DNA of 64,000 bases from Notolepis coatsorum (taxonomy: Eukaryota; Chordata; Actinopteri; Aulopiformes; Paralepididae), in the NCBI GenBank assembly GCA_963971535.1, contig OZ020589.1, positions 75,410,311 through 75,474,310 on the forward strand, read 5' to 3'. The notes beneath the pieces are model-generated. The model saw nothing but the letters and a program-made list of their open reading frames with translations. It did no database searches and was not told where the DNA came from. The position numbers and the translations under genes are program-made. Position 1 is the first letter of the stretch, and each line of letters starts with the position of its first letter. Positions 22,181 to 33,801 of the stretch are shown here, piece after piece.

Positions 22181-23550
22181 GCGTGTATCGCTTCCGCAAC
22201 GGAATTCGGTTTCCGGGTTCCCCTGATTGGCCGCGACGGCCACGTGATGCACGCCGCTATCCGCCCCTCTGCCTCTGCCGCTGCCTGTGTGTTGATGCGC
22301 GCCCGGCATGGACTTCACTGCCGCTTTCCCACTTCAACGCCAGAGCGATAGTCATCTTGAGTCAAGAATCACTTTTCCCACTTCAATGACAGAGCTCGCT
22401 TGTTTAATAATATTGTCGCGCCATCTTCTGAGTGCAGAAACGCTGCTGTAGTTAAAGACGGTAGACATTGGCGTCAGTGTAAGTTAGTGTTGTGTTCATT
22501 CATAGTTAAAGACAGTAGAGGTACACCTTACTGTAAATTGTACCTCATCCCATTTCTGCTTTGCACTATAGCGTATTGTATATTAGTACATTGCATAGTA
22601 TATTGTATATTGTATGGTAACAGTCTCTGGAGCGCGCCCGTAAGAAGCATTTGCACTGCAACTCGTACACCTTACTGTAAATTGTACCTCATCCCATTTC
22701 TGCTTTGCACTATAGCGTATTGTATATTAGTACATTGCATAGTATATTGTATATTGTATGGTAACAGTCTCTGGAGCGCAACAGTAAGAAGCATTTGCAC
22801 TGCAACTCGTACACCTTACTGTAAATTGTACCTCATCCCATTTCTGCTTTGCACTATAGCGTATTGTATATTAGTACATTGCATAGTATATTGTATATTG
22901 TATGGTAACTCAGTTACTTCTATTCTGCATCGAACATTGTACATATGTCTATACTGAACACTGTGACCTCTATTGTTACTTCTATTTTACATGCTATACT
23001 ATTTTATTTCATACTTATCTTGTCTAGCACAGTCTCTAACAGTAACAGTAAGAAGCATTTTGGATAAAAGTATTCTGTACTTCTGTATGACAACAATGTA
23101 TGCCTTTCAAATGTTAAATGATAAATGATTAAATGATACACACTGAAATCTATGCTCTCTCATCCTGCTTTCCACAACGCGACAATATTATTAAACAAGA
23201 AGCGACAATAGCATTAAACAGCAGCGTTTCTGCACTCAGAAGATGGCGCGACAATATTATTAAACAGCAACTCTGTCATTGAAGTGGGAAAAGTGATTCT
23301 TGACTCAAGATGACTATGTGAAAAGCGACAATAGCATTAAACAGCAGCTCTGTCATTGAAGTGGGAAAAGTGATGCTTGACTCAAGATGACTATCACTCT
23401 GGCGTTGAAGTGGGAAAGCGGCAGTGAAGTCCACGCCGTGCGCGCGTCAACACACAGGCAGTGGCAGAGGCAGAGGGGCGGATAGCGGCGTGCGTCACGT
23501 GGCCGTCGCGGCCAATCAGGGGAACCCGGAAACCGAATTCCGATACACGC
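22181..23550. mobile_element. Foldback / MULE-like non-autonomous transposon, 1.37 kb
   Basis: Outer ends GCGTGTATCG (22181-22190) and CGATACACGC (23541-23550) open into inverted repeats of roughly 250 bp. The left arm has a 10-base insertion after the terminal 10-mer, and the right arm has an internal duplication of about 115 bp. Flanking 9-bp duplications are ACCCCGGTC and ACCACGGTC (one mismatch). The 9-bp duplication with long TIRs fits Mutator-like foldback elements. The LINE frame rejoins exactly (FTPV then NESHNHRT). No transposase is encoded. Confidence 0.85.
22521..22908 (+). repeat. 144-bp tandem repeat, 2.7 copies
   Basis: Unit starts GTACACCTTACTGTAAATTG at 22521, 22665 and 22809. 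It lies between the TIRs of the foldback element. Because 144 is divisible by three it keeps a frame open, which explains a 185-residue repetitive ORF that I do not regard as a gene. Confidence 0.92.
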
Positions 23551-23985
23551 ACCACGGTCAACGAATCCCACAACCACAGAACTAGAGCAAGCATAGCAAA
23601 CCTGAAGCCTGCTTCTTTCCGATCCAAACTGGGCCAGTGCTCCCTTACTTTCTCTGGAGCCCAGGATTGGAACAAGCTGCCTATCCCCATCAAGCAGAGC
23701 TCGAGCCTCCACAGCTTCAAGAGAAGCATCAGGAAGTGGCTCATGGACAGAATAGAGGAATAGTTTGAATGGGTTTCCAATCAGTTTTTAGTTATTGTGG
23801 AGTATACAATTTTAGCTATAGGTTAGTCTTCTAATGTTTTAAATGTATGTGTTTTGTGTTATTGTCGTGTTTTTGTTGTGGCCTAACAGCCCTGGGACCA
23901 TGACGGAAATAAGGGTTTTACTCTTTCTCATGTTATCCTTTGGATCCTTGTTGTGTGTTTTTAATCCATCAATAAAATCACCTGA
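23551..23985 (+). pseudogene. CR1/L2-type LINE, piece 3 of 3, with 3' UTR
   Basis: Frame resumes with ESHNHRTRASIANL and ends RKWLMDRIEE followed by TAG at 23761-23763. FSGAQDWNKLPIPIK corresponds to the conserved WN-LP motif at the C-terminus of this LINE type. A 3' UTR of about 220 bp ends with CAATAAAATCACC, the likely 3' terminus. Confidence 0.85.
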
Positions 23986-24220
23986 CTAAAAGTTATTTCA
24001 AACGAAAACGGAATATTGAAAATGGCTGGATGTAATTTAGCCAAATCAGCATGGCTGTGAGTGTGAGCCTTTCACATTTTACATAATCTAGCTTTGGCAT
24101 GGATTGATTGTTTAGATCGCTAGCATAGCTAACAAATGCAAATATATTGTAGTCTGCCCCGTTGTTCTGACCAGGATTACGTTCCTTTCTGCTCCGGTAA
24201 TGCACACACTGGGTCTGACA

Positions 24221-24710
24221 CAGTAGCGGCTGGTACTATCGGAGCCTTGTGGGTCGCAGTTCACGTTAGGTCGAGTTGAAAATGTAATGCTCTGAGATGC
24301 TCTGGAGCAATCTCTCTCTCTGTCTCTCGGATCAATCCAATAAAATAATTAAAACATGTATGTTGTCATTTTAAACAACTCACCATTCATTCATTATGCA
24401 TCAGCAGCAGCTAAATTAATGTTATAGTTCACAACACAGCAGCGCGTTTTGAATCGCTAGCCTATTATCGTCTCAGCAAGCACAGTCAATACTTTTTTCC
24501 GTAGCCGCATTTCGCGGAGACAGCTGTGTAGCGAGAGCGAGAGAGAGAGAGAGCGAGAGAGAGAGAGACTCACTGTTTAGTTGAAACGTCCAGGGCAGGA
24601 GGGCTTGATAAAGTGTATAATCCACTGTTGATGTATTCCAGACCACTGTCCAGACTGCATCCGCCATATAGCTTGTTAGCCAAGTGTTAGCTGTTAGCAG
24701 TTAGCACCAC
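24221..24710. mobile_element. Diverged hAT-like relic related to the 5303-9150 element
   Basis: Starts CAGTAGCGGCTGGTACTATC, close to the CAGTGGCGGC end of the 5303-9150 element. Its segment at about 24480-24665 reads, on the minus strand, like 8560-8680 of that element (AGTCTGG, ACACTTTAT-AAGCCCTCC, GTTTCAA-TAAAC). It also shares TAGCC-CATTTCGCGGAGAC with 8444-8461. A (GA)n tract lies at 24536-24570. The right end is not clear and I found no target duplication. Confidence 0.55.
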
Positions 24711-24754
24711 ACATTTGACGAACAATACCACGCACCCTCTGCTGACTTGTTGTA

Positions 24755-24990
24755 CACAATTTGTAAGTCGCTTTGGATAAAAGCATCAGCTAAATTACTA
24801 AATGTAAATGTATGAGGGTACTGGGGTGGGTATGAGGGGATCTGGTTTTGGGTCAGATGTATACAGTATGTGATTTAGTGTGGATGGTTCCTGGATGTGT
24901 CTTAATGTTTAGTGTTTTCATGTGGACCACTGGAAGAATATAGTTGCTACCTTGGTAGCAGCTAATGGGGATCTGAATAAATGAATAAAC
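24755..24990 (+). mobile_element. LINE/SINE 3' tails
   Basis: Two 3'-tail motifs common in fish retroposons are present. GTAAGTCGCTTTGGATAAAA followed by an ATGTAA-type end spans about 24763-24812. GCAGCTAATGGGGATC followed by AATAAATGAATAAA ends near 24990. The bodies are too degraded to name the family. Confidence 0.5.
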
Positions 24991-25754
24991 AAAACAAATA
25001 TTATCAGTAACACCATGTTAACTCAGATCAAGGCTATAGTTAACATGCTACATTTCTGTGGAGGGCCTTTGGTTGATTGTGGGTCGCCTCCTGGTGTTAT
25101 TTTCGAAGACGAACTGGGCCGTTGCCATAACAGCCCAGAGAGAGGCATGGGTAGCGAGTTTCCTTGTTCTTGAAATAGCCCGCTAAATTGTTTAAACAGA
25201 TAACCGGGAATCTGGCCACTGGCCAAGAGCGTGCCCCAATGCCTCATGGGATATTAACAATGGCCCAAACAGAGGCAGGACCACTGCAAGGGAATAATGT
25301 CCCACAGTCGGCGCTGCACATCTCCTCTCATCAGTGCTTTTAAATCAGCATTAAGCTAATTGGCTTCATCTCAGTCTGGGGATGTTTCCATTTTGGTATT
25401 GAATTAGCGCAGTGAGGGGCTACCATGGAGCTGTTCTGGCCTTGTCACTTGATACGTGTTGAAGGAAATCTGTGATTTTCATTTGGTTTATAACCGATAT
25501 ATAGAGATGAGCTTTAAGAGGGTAATACCATTATCATAATTTTTTAGCATGTGTGTCTGTCTCCAGTCAAACTGGGCAGAGGGCCGTTATTAGCTGGCAG
25601 TCAGAGAGTGTGTTGCAGAGGAGGCTGTGCTGTTTAACATCAACAGCTGATAGCCACAGCATCAACGTCAGTGTCGACAGCAGCGCTGGCGACACAGAGC
25701 AGTGGAACCACAGAGGGGAAATAATATCAACTTTGCCGTTGCTATAGTGATCTG
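24991..25754. other. Unassigned non-coding stretch
   Basis: No recognisable coding domain, tail or terminal repeat. Possibly unique genomic sequence. Confidence 0.45.
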
Positions 25755-26295
25755 GGTCAAATAGCTGTGGTCAAAGACAGCGCGTCACATGGCAACCAGA
25801 AGAGGGGTGAGGCCGTCGTTGCTATGACGAAGATCATATAAATCAGTAAAACAGTCGTTCCGGGTAAGGGCAGACTAAGAAACGAATCCCACAGGAGAAA
25901 ATAACCATCAGAGACTCTCATCTCTCTCTCACCCTCGCCGGTGGGGGAGGGGAGATGACACATCATCATTAGCTTTGGCTAACGGGAGAAGGGTTTTGGC
26001 TAACGACAAGGCCTTAGCCACTATTGGACTGAACAGCAGAAGAGACGATAGCAAGGACAATACAATCTGATAACATCTGATCTGAGGCTTTTGTTTATGT
26101 AATAAACAACGTTTTTCAAGAAAAGGTACTACGCTGTCCAGTGTCGAATACTTATGGTTACGGAGGTGCATTAAAGGGGAATGACAAAGATTGTACAGCC
26201 AGTATGAGAAGATGTCAAATAAATAAAACACAACGCAGGGTCAATGGATAAAGAGATAACACAAGCCAACAGAAGAGGTGATACTGGCTGATTGG
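25755..26295 (+). mobile_element. Partial solo LTR related to element A
   Basis: Closely follows the promoter-to-3' half of the element A LTR (51740-52275). It shares GAGGCCGTCGTTGCTATGAC, TATAAATC, ACATCATCATTAGCTT, AATCTGATAACATCTGA, TAATAAAC and GATACTGGCTGATTG. U3 upstream of about 25755 and the last 15-20 bases are missing, so termini and target duplication cannot be read. TATA (about 25837) and the AATAAA region (about 26100) are retained. Confidence 0.8.
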
Positions 26296-26899
26296 GATAC
26301 TGGCCTATTTGTTTACACTGCTTGTGTTGTTCTTACTACCTTTTAGCATGTTACCAGGGATTTATAGTGAGCGTGGGAGCTTGTTGAGTGCAAAACACAA
26401 TGTAGAGATGACCCTAGTTTTCTGTGGTGATCTTACAGAGACCATATTGTGCTTTTTGTGATTTCCCCTTACTTTTAGTGTGTTACATAGCTGGAGGTGC
26501 AGGTAGAACGGTTACATATCTATGTCACTATGAAACACAGTAGTTTACTCTTGGCATTATGTCTAGTGATGGTTATTATTGTTCACTCTTGTAATAAAAA
26601 TAAAACAATAAGTTCTGGTCTGACTCCTGACTTAGGTTTCTCGTTTTTTTAAGATGTTTCTGACAATTAGGCGAGAAATAAGACATGCAATTGCTCTATG
26701 TGAACCAGGAAGTGCAACAGCATAGGGATGAAGCAGCTCATTTTCATTTAAAGAGACATGCGCCAAAACAGCCTGTTTGAGGCTGACTGAGTCTTAGTGC
26801 TGAGTGACACAGCCTGTACAGCTGTAACTAGGTGCTTTTTGACCATAAAGACATACATATGTTTGTAAAACCACAAAAATATTAAACTGGAAAATGGCC
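26296..26899. other. Unassigned non-coding stretch
   Basis: AT-rich, without recognisable genes or transposon ends. Confidence 0.45.
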
Positions 26900-29487
26900 T
26901 TAACACTTTCCGCGCCAGACCCGATGATAGTCGGGTTAACTCGCCGAACGTTCAGTGCCAGATCCGAGTATAGTCGGGTTTTGGCCGTTTTTTCTTTTAT
27001 TCGATATTTCCATTCATTATCCATCCAGGGAGCCTGGGCCCTCATTCATCAACGTGGCGTAGAAAATGTTCTATTTCCACACGTAAGCACAGAATTTAGA
27101 ATCAGTGCACGCACAAAAAAAACTGGATTTACCACACGTGCGTACGCAGGTTCTACGCACAACTGTCATGATAAATATCACCTTGGCCCTGCGCAGAGGC
27201 TCGTGCACACTTTCACGTATTTGCATACCAAAACCGCCCGATTAACCATATACGGTAATGGACACCCCCATGAAATGTGGAAGAATGGACTAAACCGAGG
27301 GAAGCGTGTTATGAGACAGGCTGACAGACGTGTACACGTACGGTGATGTCGGATATGATATCTATTAACCATTGCTGCATGGGCAGCGCAAACACTAATA
27401 AAGACCGTGCTGGAATATGACTGCCTTTTTCCGTTTTGTTTGATTAATACCCAGGGATTAAAGTTATCCTCAATTTTATTCCAAATCGCGACGGATTTTC
27501 CGTCAATTTTCTACCTGCTGCTGATGATTTCTAGAGGCATACAATCTATTTTGATGTCAGTATTGGGTAGCCTATATAAACAATAATACGAGAGCATATA
27601 CAAGAACAATGAATCTTACTGCCATGTATGATGTAGCAGATACGCCATGTGTAGCCTACCTATATGTGATCAATACAAACATGAACTTGAATTCCATCAT
27701 GTCTGTGTGCGGGTCACTGCGGGAACTCACAAGGCTGTTGTCACAATGTAAATAAGAACGTGCACTGAAAAGTTACAGTATGTAGTTGGTTGATTATTTG
27801 TATGACAGTCAGTAGCCTAAACCCTTGCAAAAAGTATCCGTTTTATTTAATGAATTGAAAACATGCAGCATGCCTTTCCTCCCGGCATGCAGCAACAACA
27901 TGTATCAGGCAAATGCGCATCGCAACATTGACTGAGTGGAATCCCTTTCTATTCACATAACTGCATTTGTGATGGAGCTTTGACAGCTACAGTAACAGTC
28001 TATTGCTCGATCCATCTCCAATATCACGATGGCCCGTGCCGAGGGTGGAGAGGACTTGAATGAATTCCATCATCATATTTATATGTTGTGAACTTGTGTC
28101 TGTCCACTATGTTTGTTATTGCAAGGGTTTTGTAATACACATACACCCTGGTGTCATTGCAATGCGTTTTTTATTCTTTCTTATACAGTAAAAAGGGGGA
28201 AGAACACTATATCGTGGGTGTTCATATGACTTGTATTCTGCTTACAGCTTCGAAATTCCACTTGTTTCGTTTAACGTAAAGCCTTTTAAATATAATCAAA
28301 GCGTTCCCGTGTTTCTGCGGTCTGTGCGCAAAATAATAACGAGTTGAGCTACGCGGAGCGCAGTCAGTCAGTACACCCCGTATATTCCGATAACGCTATA
28401 TAAACCATGCTGCATTCATTCTGAGAGAAAGATCTACTATTCCAAATGCTATTTATAGGGTTTTGACCATAATTACACTACTGTTGCTATTTTACAATGA
28501 ACTATAATGAATTACGGTTCATACAGAACATGCCAGTGTTGAAACTAATGCACAGAAGCTCATTTCCTTGTTGTAATAATATATTCTACCAACGGGCGCC
28601 AGGTACGCATGGTCCGAGCTGTGCGTAAATATAAGCACGAAGTCAAGTTCAAGTTGAAATTGATGAATCCCACACTCTGCTTAGAAATGGTCGTACGCAC
28701 AGCTTAAGCACATATCTGTGCGTAAATCACGTTGATGAATGAGGGCCCTGGTGTTATCATAGGGAATGAGTCTGAGATCCCAATAGTGCAATACCGCCGC
28801 CTGGTAGGATGCAGACGGTATTGCACACTCTTTAAAACTCTGTGTCTTGGGCTGTGCGTCGATTATATTGGTCCGGGCGGACTTTTCCATTTCGGGCAAG
28901 GGGAGCGGTTGTCCCGATCAGCTTGAGCAGCGTCAAATGCTCCAGATGGATGATGTATGGCGGATTATGTTGGCGACACGATCGACACCAATACTGGGAC
29001 TCGCGATCAGATAATTGGAATATTCTTTTTGGGACACATCCTAGTCAAGGTAAGGGCTATATGATATCAATCTTGCATTGATCAAAGCATGTCTTCATTG
29101 CGATCCGAGCATATGTGTGTAACGCTAGTCCATAACGTATTCCGTTGGTGACGATCAAAGCAAAAAAAACGATGGGGGTGGAACGCCAATGCATTTAGTA
29201 TAATACACATTGGGGGCTATTACCAGCCTCCCATGAATTACCCTAAAACCATACTTATATTCACCACGGTATAAAACAGGAATGTATGGATGAAAAAATT
29301 ATTTATTTTTCACATAGGCCTATTGAACGATAGATACTCGATGTCAAATGGGCAATAGTATTGTATCCATAGCTATAATATATAATATAGTTATAGCCCT
29401 GCAAACAACGCCACGTATTCCTATACTTTAGAACGCTGGCCTTTCAACCACACAGTACACAGCGCCCTCTGGTGCTGAATGAGTTAA
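26900..29487. mobile_element. piggyBac-like non-autonomous element
   Basis: Bounded by TTAA on both sides (26900-26903 and 29484-29487). Inner ends are CACTTTCCGCGCCAGA on the left and the complement of CTCATTCAGCACCAGA on the right, an imperfect inverted repeat with shared GC-CCAGA. A subterminal direct repeat, GCCAGACCCGATGATAGTCGGG and GCCAGATCCGAGTATAGTCGGG (26923-26982), is present. TTAA target duplication is the hallmark of piggyBac. It carries no transposase and has another TIR element nested at 27036-28748. Confidence 0.55.
27036..28748. mobile_element. 1.71-kb TIR element (GGGCCCTCATTCATCAACGTG ends)
   Basis: Perfect 21-bp terminal inverted repeats are at 27036-27056 and 28728-28748. 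Several subterminal ACGCAC/GTGCGT motifs occur in both arms. No transposase frame is present. Flanking bases do not show a clear target duplication, so the superfamily (possibly PIF/Harbinger-like) is unassigned. It sits inside the piggyBac-like element, hence is younger. Confidence 0.75.
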
Positions 29488-29685
29488 TATGGACTCTTTA
29501 AACACAGACACACACACACAAACACAAAATGACGTACATAAAAGACACACACATACATCAAGGACATTGACAAAGATACAGACAAAGACACGCACATACA
29601 CTTTCTCACTCTTTCTCTCCATCAGTTTCTCTCTCTCTACATCCATCAGGTTATCTTTCCCTCTCCCTCCCTCTCTCTTCAGCAG

Positions 29686-29687
<2 letters not shown>

Positions 29688-29764
<77 letters not shown>
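29688..29764. repeat. (TC)n microsatellite
   Basis: CT dinucleotide tract with a few interruptions, preceded by CA- and CT-rich sequence from about 29500. Confidence 0.95.
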
Positions 29765-29770
29765 CTGTCC

Positions 29771-31804
29771 TGGCTGCCAGGCTGCCGGTAGATAAATATC
29801 AGCTCCATTGGCAGTGATCTCCGTGTCCATTTCCCTGGTGAGCCTGCAGGCCTCCTTGATGAAAGCCATCCGTCACTGCTGCGGGATGGCCTGTCTGCGC
29901 TGACCACTGCAGACCTCCACTCTGACCACTAGACTGTGAAGGGGACGTCTCCATAAGCACCATCACCCCCCCCAACAAATCATGATTTAATGCCTTTAAT
30001 TTACACCTTCCCGAGGGCTCATCAAAAGGTTAGCTCAGGAACACTGCGACACGTTTACAATGGCCATGCCAGGTCACTGCCAGTGCTGTTGTGTAGAATT
30101 TTTTTGGAATGGAAACATTTGCTGCTTGCTGGTAGCGTGTTGTAACGCGGCTCCAGTTGTATGCAATACGGCTGATTGTTACTAATACGTGGCCGTGTTT
30201 CAGCAGCTATGGCCACGGAACAGTTTGGCGAGTGGAGACTGTTGTTGTGCAACCACGGGGACAGGACAACAGAGTGTGATGTGAGGCTGAGTGAGATTAA
30301 TGCGTGGTAAATTGAACATGTGCTGCGATGACAGTGTAGAAGAAGAGTGATGCCTCTCTAAGAGATGGGGAATGACAGGCTGGAAACAACACGCTGGATA
30401 TTGCTGTGACTATCTAGACTGCACACATATTCAGAGAGCATTCCCAACAGTATGGGTGACAGCGGGCAGAGGCTAAATCATATATTTGAAAAGATATTTG
30501 ACGCAATTTGCTGTAATCTTTTATATTCAAAGTTTTAAACCACAGTGGTAAGAGTTGGAAAGATTAACTGTTTTGCTACTTCACCTTGGCTATACGATAT
30601 AGTGCCGCGTGCAAAATAAATCACATGCAGGATTTATTTGTTGTAGCTATCAGCACCAATTTATGACTGTCATCATCATCATCATCATCATCATCACTTG
30701 GACTAATGTCATTGGAGGACATATGGAACAGTAAATCCTATTCCCAGGTCGCTCCTTACTGTAAATGTTCCTCCTACACAGGCAATCAAAGAGATAATTC
30801 ATGTGGCAAGACGTTATACTGGCTCAGCATGCTACTGAGGAAGCACAAAACATGGAAAAGTTGGGGGGGTGTAGGCTATGCTGAAGATCTATTGCATGCT
30901 GTCTATATACTATCGGGACGATATGAAAGGAGAGAGAAAAATATTTTGAAAACTGAAATGATTGTCTTATATTTAGGCTATATAGTCAGGAAGAAATAAG
31001 ACTTGAAACATTCTTGCCTTTGCCTTCATCAGAAAAAGTGCCCACAATTCTGTGTCTGCACACACATCGTTATCCTGGCGTTTGTTTTACCACACCTATA
31101 ACGTCTCTATAAAAACTTTGAATTGGGTGTATACAGAGTATCACTAGTAACTAAACATTAAGCTTGTCTGAACATTTATTAATTTATTTATATGAGTTAT
31201 GCTGTAGTTATCAGAAAAGTAAAAAGACTATAGTGCTATGTCTTTGTCTTTCCTTATGGCTGCGTTCATCATCGTTTCCATGGACACAGTGAGTAAAGAA
31301 GGCTGCACAGATGCTGTGATTAAATTATTTAACTTTTTTCTATTCATTTGTGGTTCTTATTTATAACAGCCAAAAAAACACATAATAATATAATTTATTC
31401 AAGGGAAAATAATACAAGTAAAGGTAGCACCATTTAGTTTACTTCCTGTTTGGGCAGAGATGCCCAAGATGCTCTCTGCGTAGAAGGGTGTGGTTTTACA
31501 AGCATTATGGTTGTCATGTTAGCAGGACTATAGCTTCCTATTGGGGTGAATCTCTCTCCAGTCTTCAACCCACATGCCCTGCAAGATAGATGGCCACACT
31601 ACCAATCAGGCTACTTATTGTAAGTCTGAGGCGTGCTTTTGACCAAGGTTAGAATGACTACCTCAGCAGTGAGCAACTTCTTCCAACTCTGACGGCCCTT
31701 TGATAATCCAGCATATACGGGCATCTGCTTGGTCTATTAAAATGATGCAACAGCGGACGTCAGCAGACATCCACATACTGTACACTGTTGTGCATAACTG
31801 GCGC
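29771..31804. other. Non-coding stretch with (CAT)n
   Basis: A (CAT)9-like run at about 30671-30697. A short minus-strand frame near 29770-29869 has vertebrate-like codon use (see findings). Otherwise I see no transposon ends or genes. This is the longest interval that may be unique genomic DNA. Confidence 0.45.
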
Positions 31805-32100
31805 TGTTGAAGTCAGAGGTTCTATGTAGGATTGTTAATAACTGTCTAACTGCATATATAACTGTTTCCACTAGAGGGCGCTCTAGGCGGAGCCACTCAA
31901 GAACACCACCAGGTGGCGAGTATAAATAGAGATGTCTCCTCTCACTCTACCTCTTTCCCCCCAGCCTCTCAGTGAGAGGAGAACTCTAGAACTGCTGCTC
32001 ATACCATGTGAATAAATAAACCACGGCAGTTAAAGGCTAAAGATAGAAACCATGCCTCTTGACCACATTATTGTCGCCCTATAGCCGGATTCTGTCAACA
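31805..32100 (+). mobile_element. Copia 5' LTR
   Basis: Begins TGTTGAAGTC and ends CTGTCAACA. A TATA box (GAGTATAAATAG) lies near 31918-31929 and AATAAATAAAC near 32010. GAGGTTCTATGTAGG and GGTGGCGAGTATAAAT are shared with the 3' LTR. Confidence 0.93.
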
Positions 32101-32114
32101 GGTTATGGGCCCAG
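32101..32114 (+). promoter_or_regulatory. Primer binding site for half-tRNA initiator Met
   Basis: GGTTATGGGCCCAG follows the 5' LTR directly. It is complementary to the anticodon stem-loop of initiator tRNA-Met (CTGGGCCCATAACC). This is the priming mode known for Drosophila copia, which uses a cleaved tRNA rather than its 3' end. Confidence 0.85.
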
Positions 32115-32222
32115 ATAACGCCGGGGTGAAATAATAAGGGTAGCAAGATTAGCTGAAGTATAGGCTAGGTTAGCGCCGGGAGCACCGCGTGGCTAGACAC
32201 TAGGCCAACAAGAGCTAAAGCT

Positions 32223-33801
32223 ATGCCTACCATCAACAAAGAGGATGGAAACCAAGGGAAGGAGCAAATGGCCCTCATTCAATGGAAAAGCAGAGGACTA
32301 CGAGCTCTGGGAAGAGTGCATGCTATGCTGCATGCACGGTGCGGGACTGAAGGAGACGATCCTGGCAGCCCCCACGGGATACCTGACGGCGGAAGAGCAA
32401 GCCCTGGACGACCAGCGTAACGCAGACGCGTACTGTGAGTTAGCGCCACTGCTCGATGACACCAGCTTGGGGCTGATATTCCGCGACACTAAAGACAAAG
32501 GCCGAGAAAGCCTGGAGGTGTTGAGAGAGCATTACATCGGGCGAGGAAGACCCCGAGTCGTGGCCCTCTACATAGCACTAACGGCCCTGAGGAAGGGGCA
32601 CACCGAGACTGTGACCGAATACGTCAACAGAGCGGAGCAGATCACAATGCCATTGAGGAGTGCAGGAGAAGCACCAAACGATGAGCTAATGATGGCGATG
32701 ATGATGAGAGGACTACCGGAGCTGTACAAACCGTTCACACTCCTGGTAACACACGGTTCAGCGGACATGACGCTGGGACAGTTCAAGGCCAAGTTAAGAA
32801 ACTTTGAGGCCTCAGAAGATACCCACCCAGCCGCCGCAGAGGCGGGAGAGAGGGTGCTAAAGGCCCGAGCGACACCAAGGGAGAGGACCAAGACCACGGC
32901 GGAACTGGCGTGTTGGCGATGCGGAGAGAAAGGCCATCGGAGAAGCGACTGCACAAAGACTGTCTGGTGTAGCTTCTGCAAATCCACTGGGCACACAGAC
33001 AGAGTGTGCATGAAGAAACACGACCAGAGTGCGCGATACGCGCATGGACAAGATGACGGCCATGGACGAGACGGCGGTCATGGACGAGACGGCGGCCATG
33101 GACAAAATGGCAGCTACGGACAAGATGGTGGCTGTGGACAAGATGGCGGCTACGGACAAGATGACGGCTGTGGACAAGATGACGACAGCAGACACAATGG
33201 CAGCGACGGTCGATGTGAGACGGATCGAGACGACGCCCGGAGAATAACGGGACAAGAAGACTACGCTTTTGGGGCGCGGACGGCATGCATCGCCGGGCCG
33301 ACCCAGCTGCAGCGGGCCCAGAGGAGGGGACTGATCGTGGACACAGGTGCGTCGTCCCATGTCATCAACGATAGGAGTCGGTTCAAGAACTTTGACGACA
33401 CTTTCCACCCGGAGAGGCACAGCACGGAGCTGGCAGATGGTAGACGCACCTACGGGTTGGCGCAAGAGAGAGGAGACGCACAGGTATGCCTCACGGACAT
33501 TAGGGGGCGCCGGCGTACGGTGACGTTAAAGAACCCTCTCTACGTACCATCGTTCCCACAAGGACTATTCTCTGTAATAGCTGCTACTGCAAGCAGTGCC
33601 AAGGTATTCTTCGATAAAGGTAAAAATGTTCTTGTAGAACCTGATGGTACACGGTTTGACATAAAGATGTACCAGAGAATATATTATCTGCAAATGGAGT
33701 GTAATGACAACGACAAGTGTAATGATAATAATGATATGTGTAGCGTGATGGACAGTCACGATATTCAGACATGGCACAAGATTATGGGTCATTGTAATTA
33801 G
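32223..33801 (+). pseudogene. Copia Gag-protease region
   Basis: The frame from 32245 gives 518 residues. The natural start is probably ATG 32223 with a one-base frameshift near 32245. Gag motifs are PSFNGKAEDYELWEECM and LREHYIG. Two zinc knuckles follow: CWRCGEKGHRRSDC and CSFCKSTGHTDRVC. Then comes a hexapeptide array (about residues 263-310, GHGQDG-type) and the aspartic protease motif LIVDTGASSHVIND with NPLYVPSFPQGLFS. The integrase zinc-finger start TWHKIMGH lies at the end, where a TAG stop (about 33799-33801) and a following stop cut the frame. It would bind and package RNA and cleave the polyprotein, but is broken here. Confidence 0.88.

Noticed and set aside
22400..22957. 185-residue ORF with three repeats
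   Set aside because: Frame is kept open by a 144-bp tandem repeat inside a foldback element; no start context or domain.
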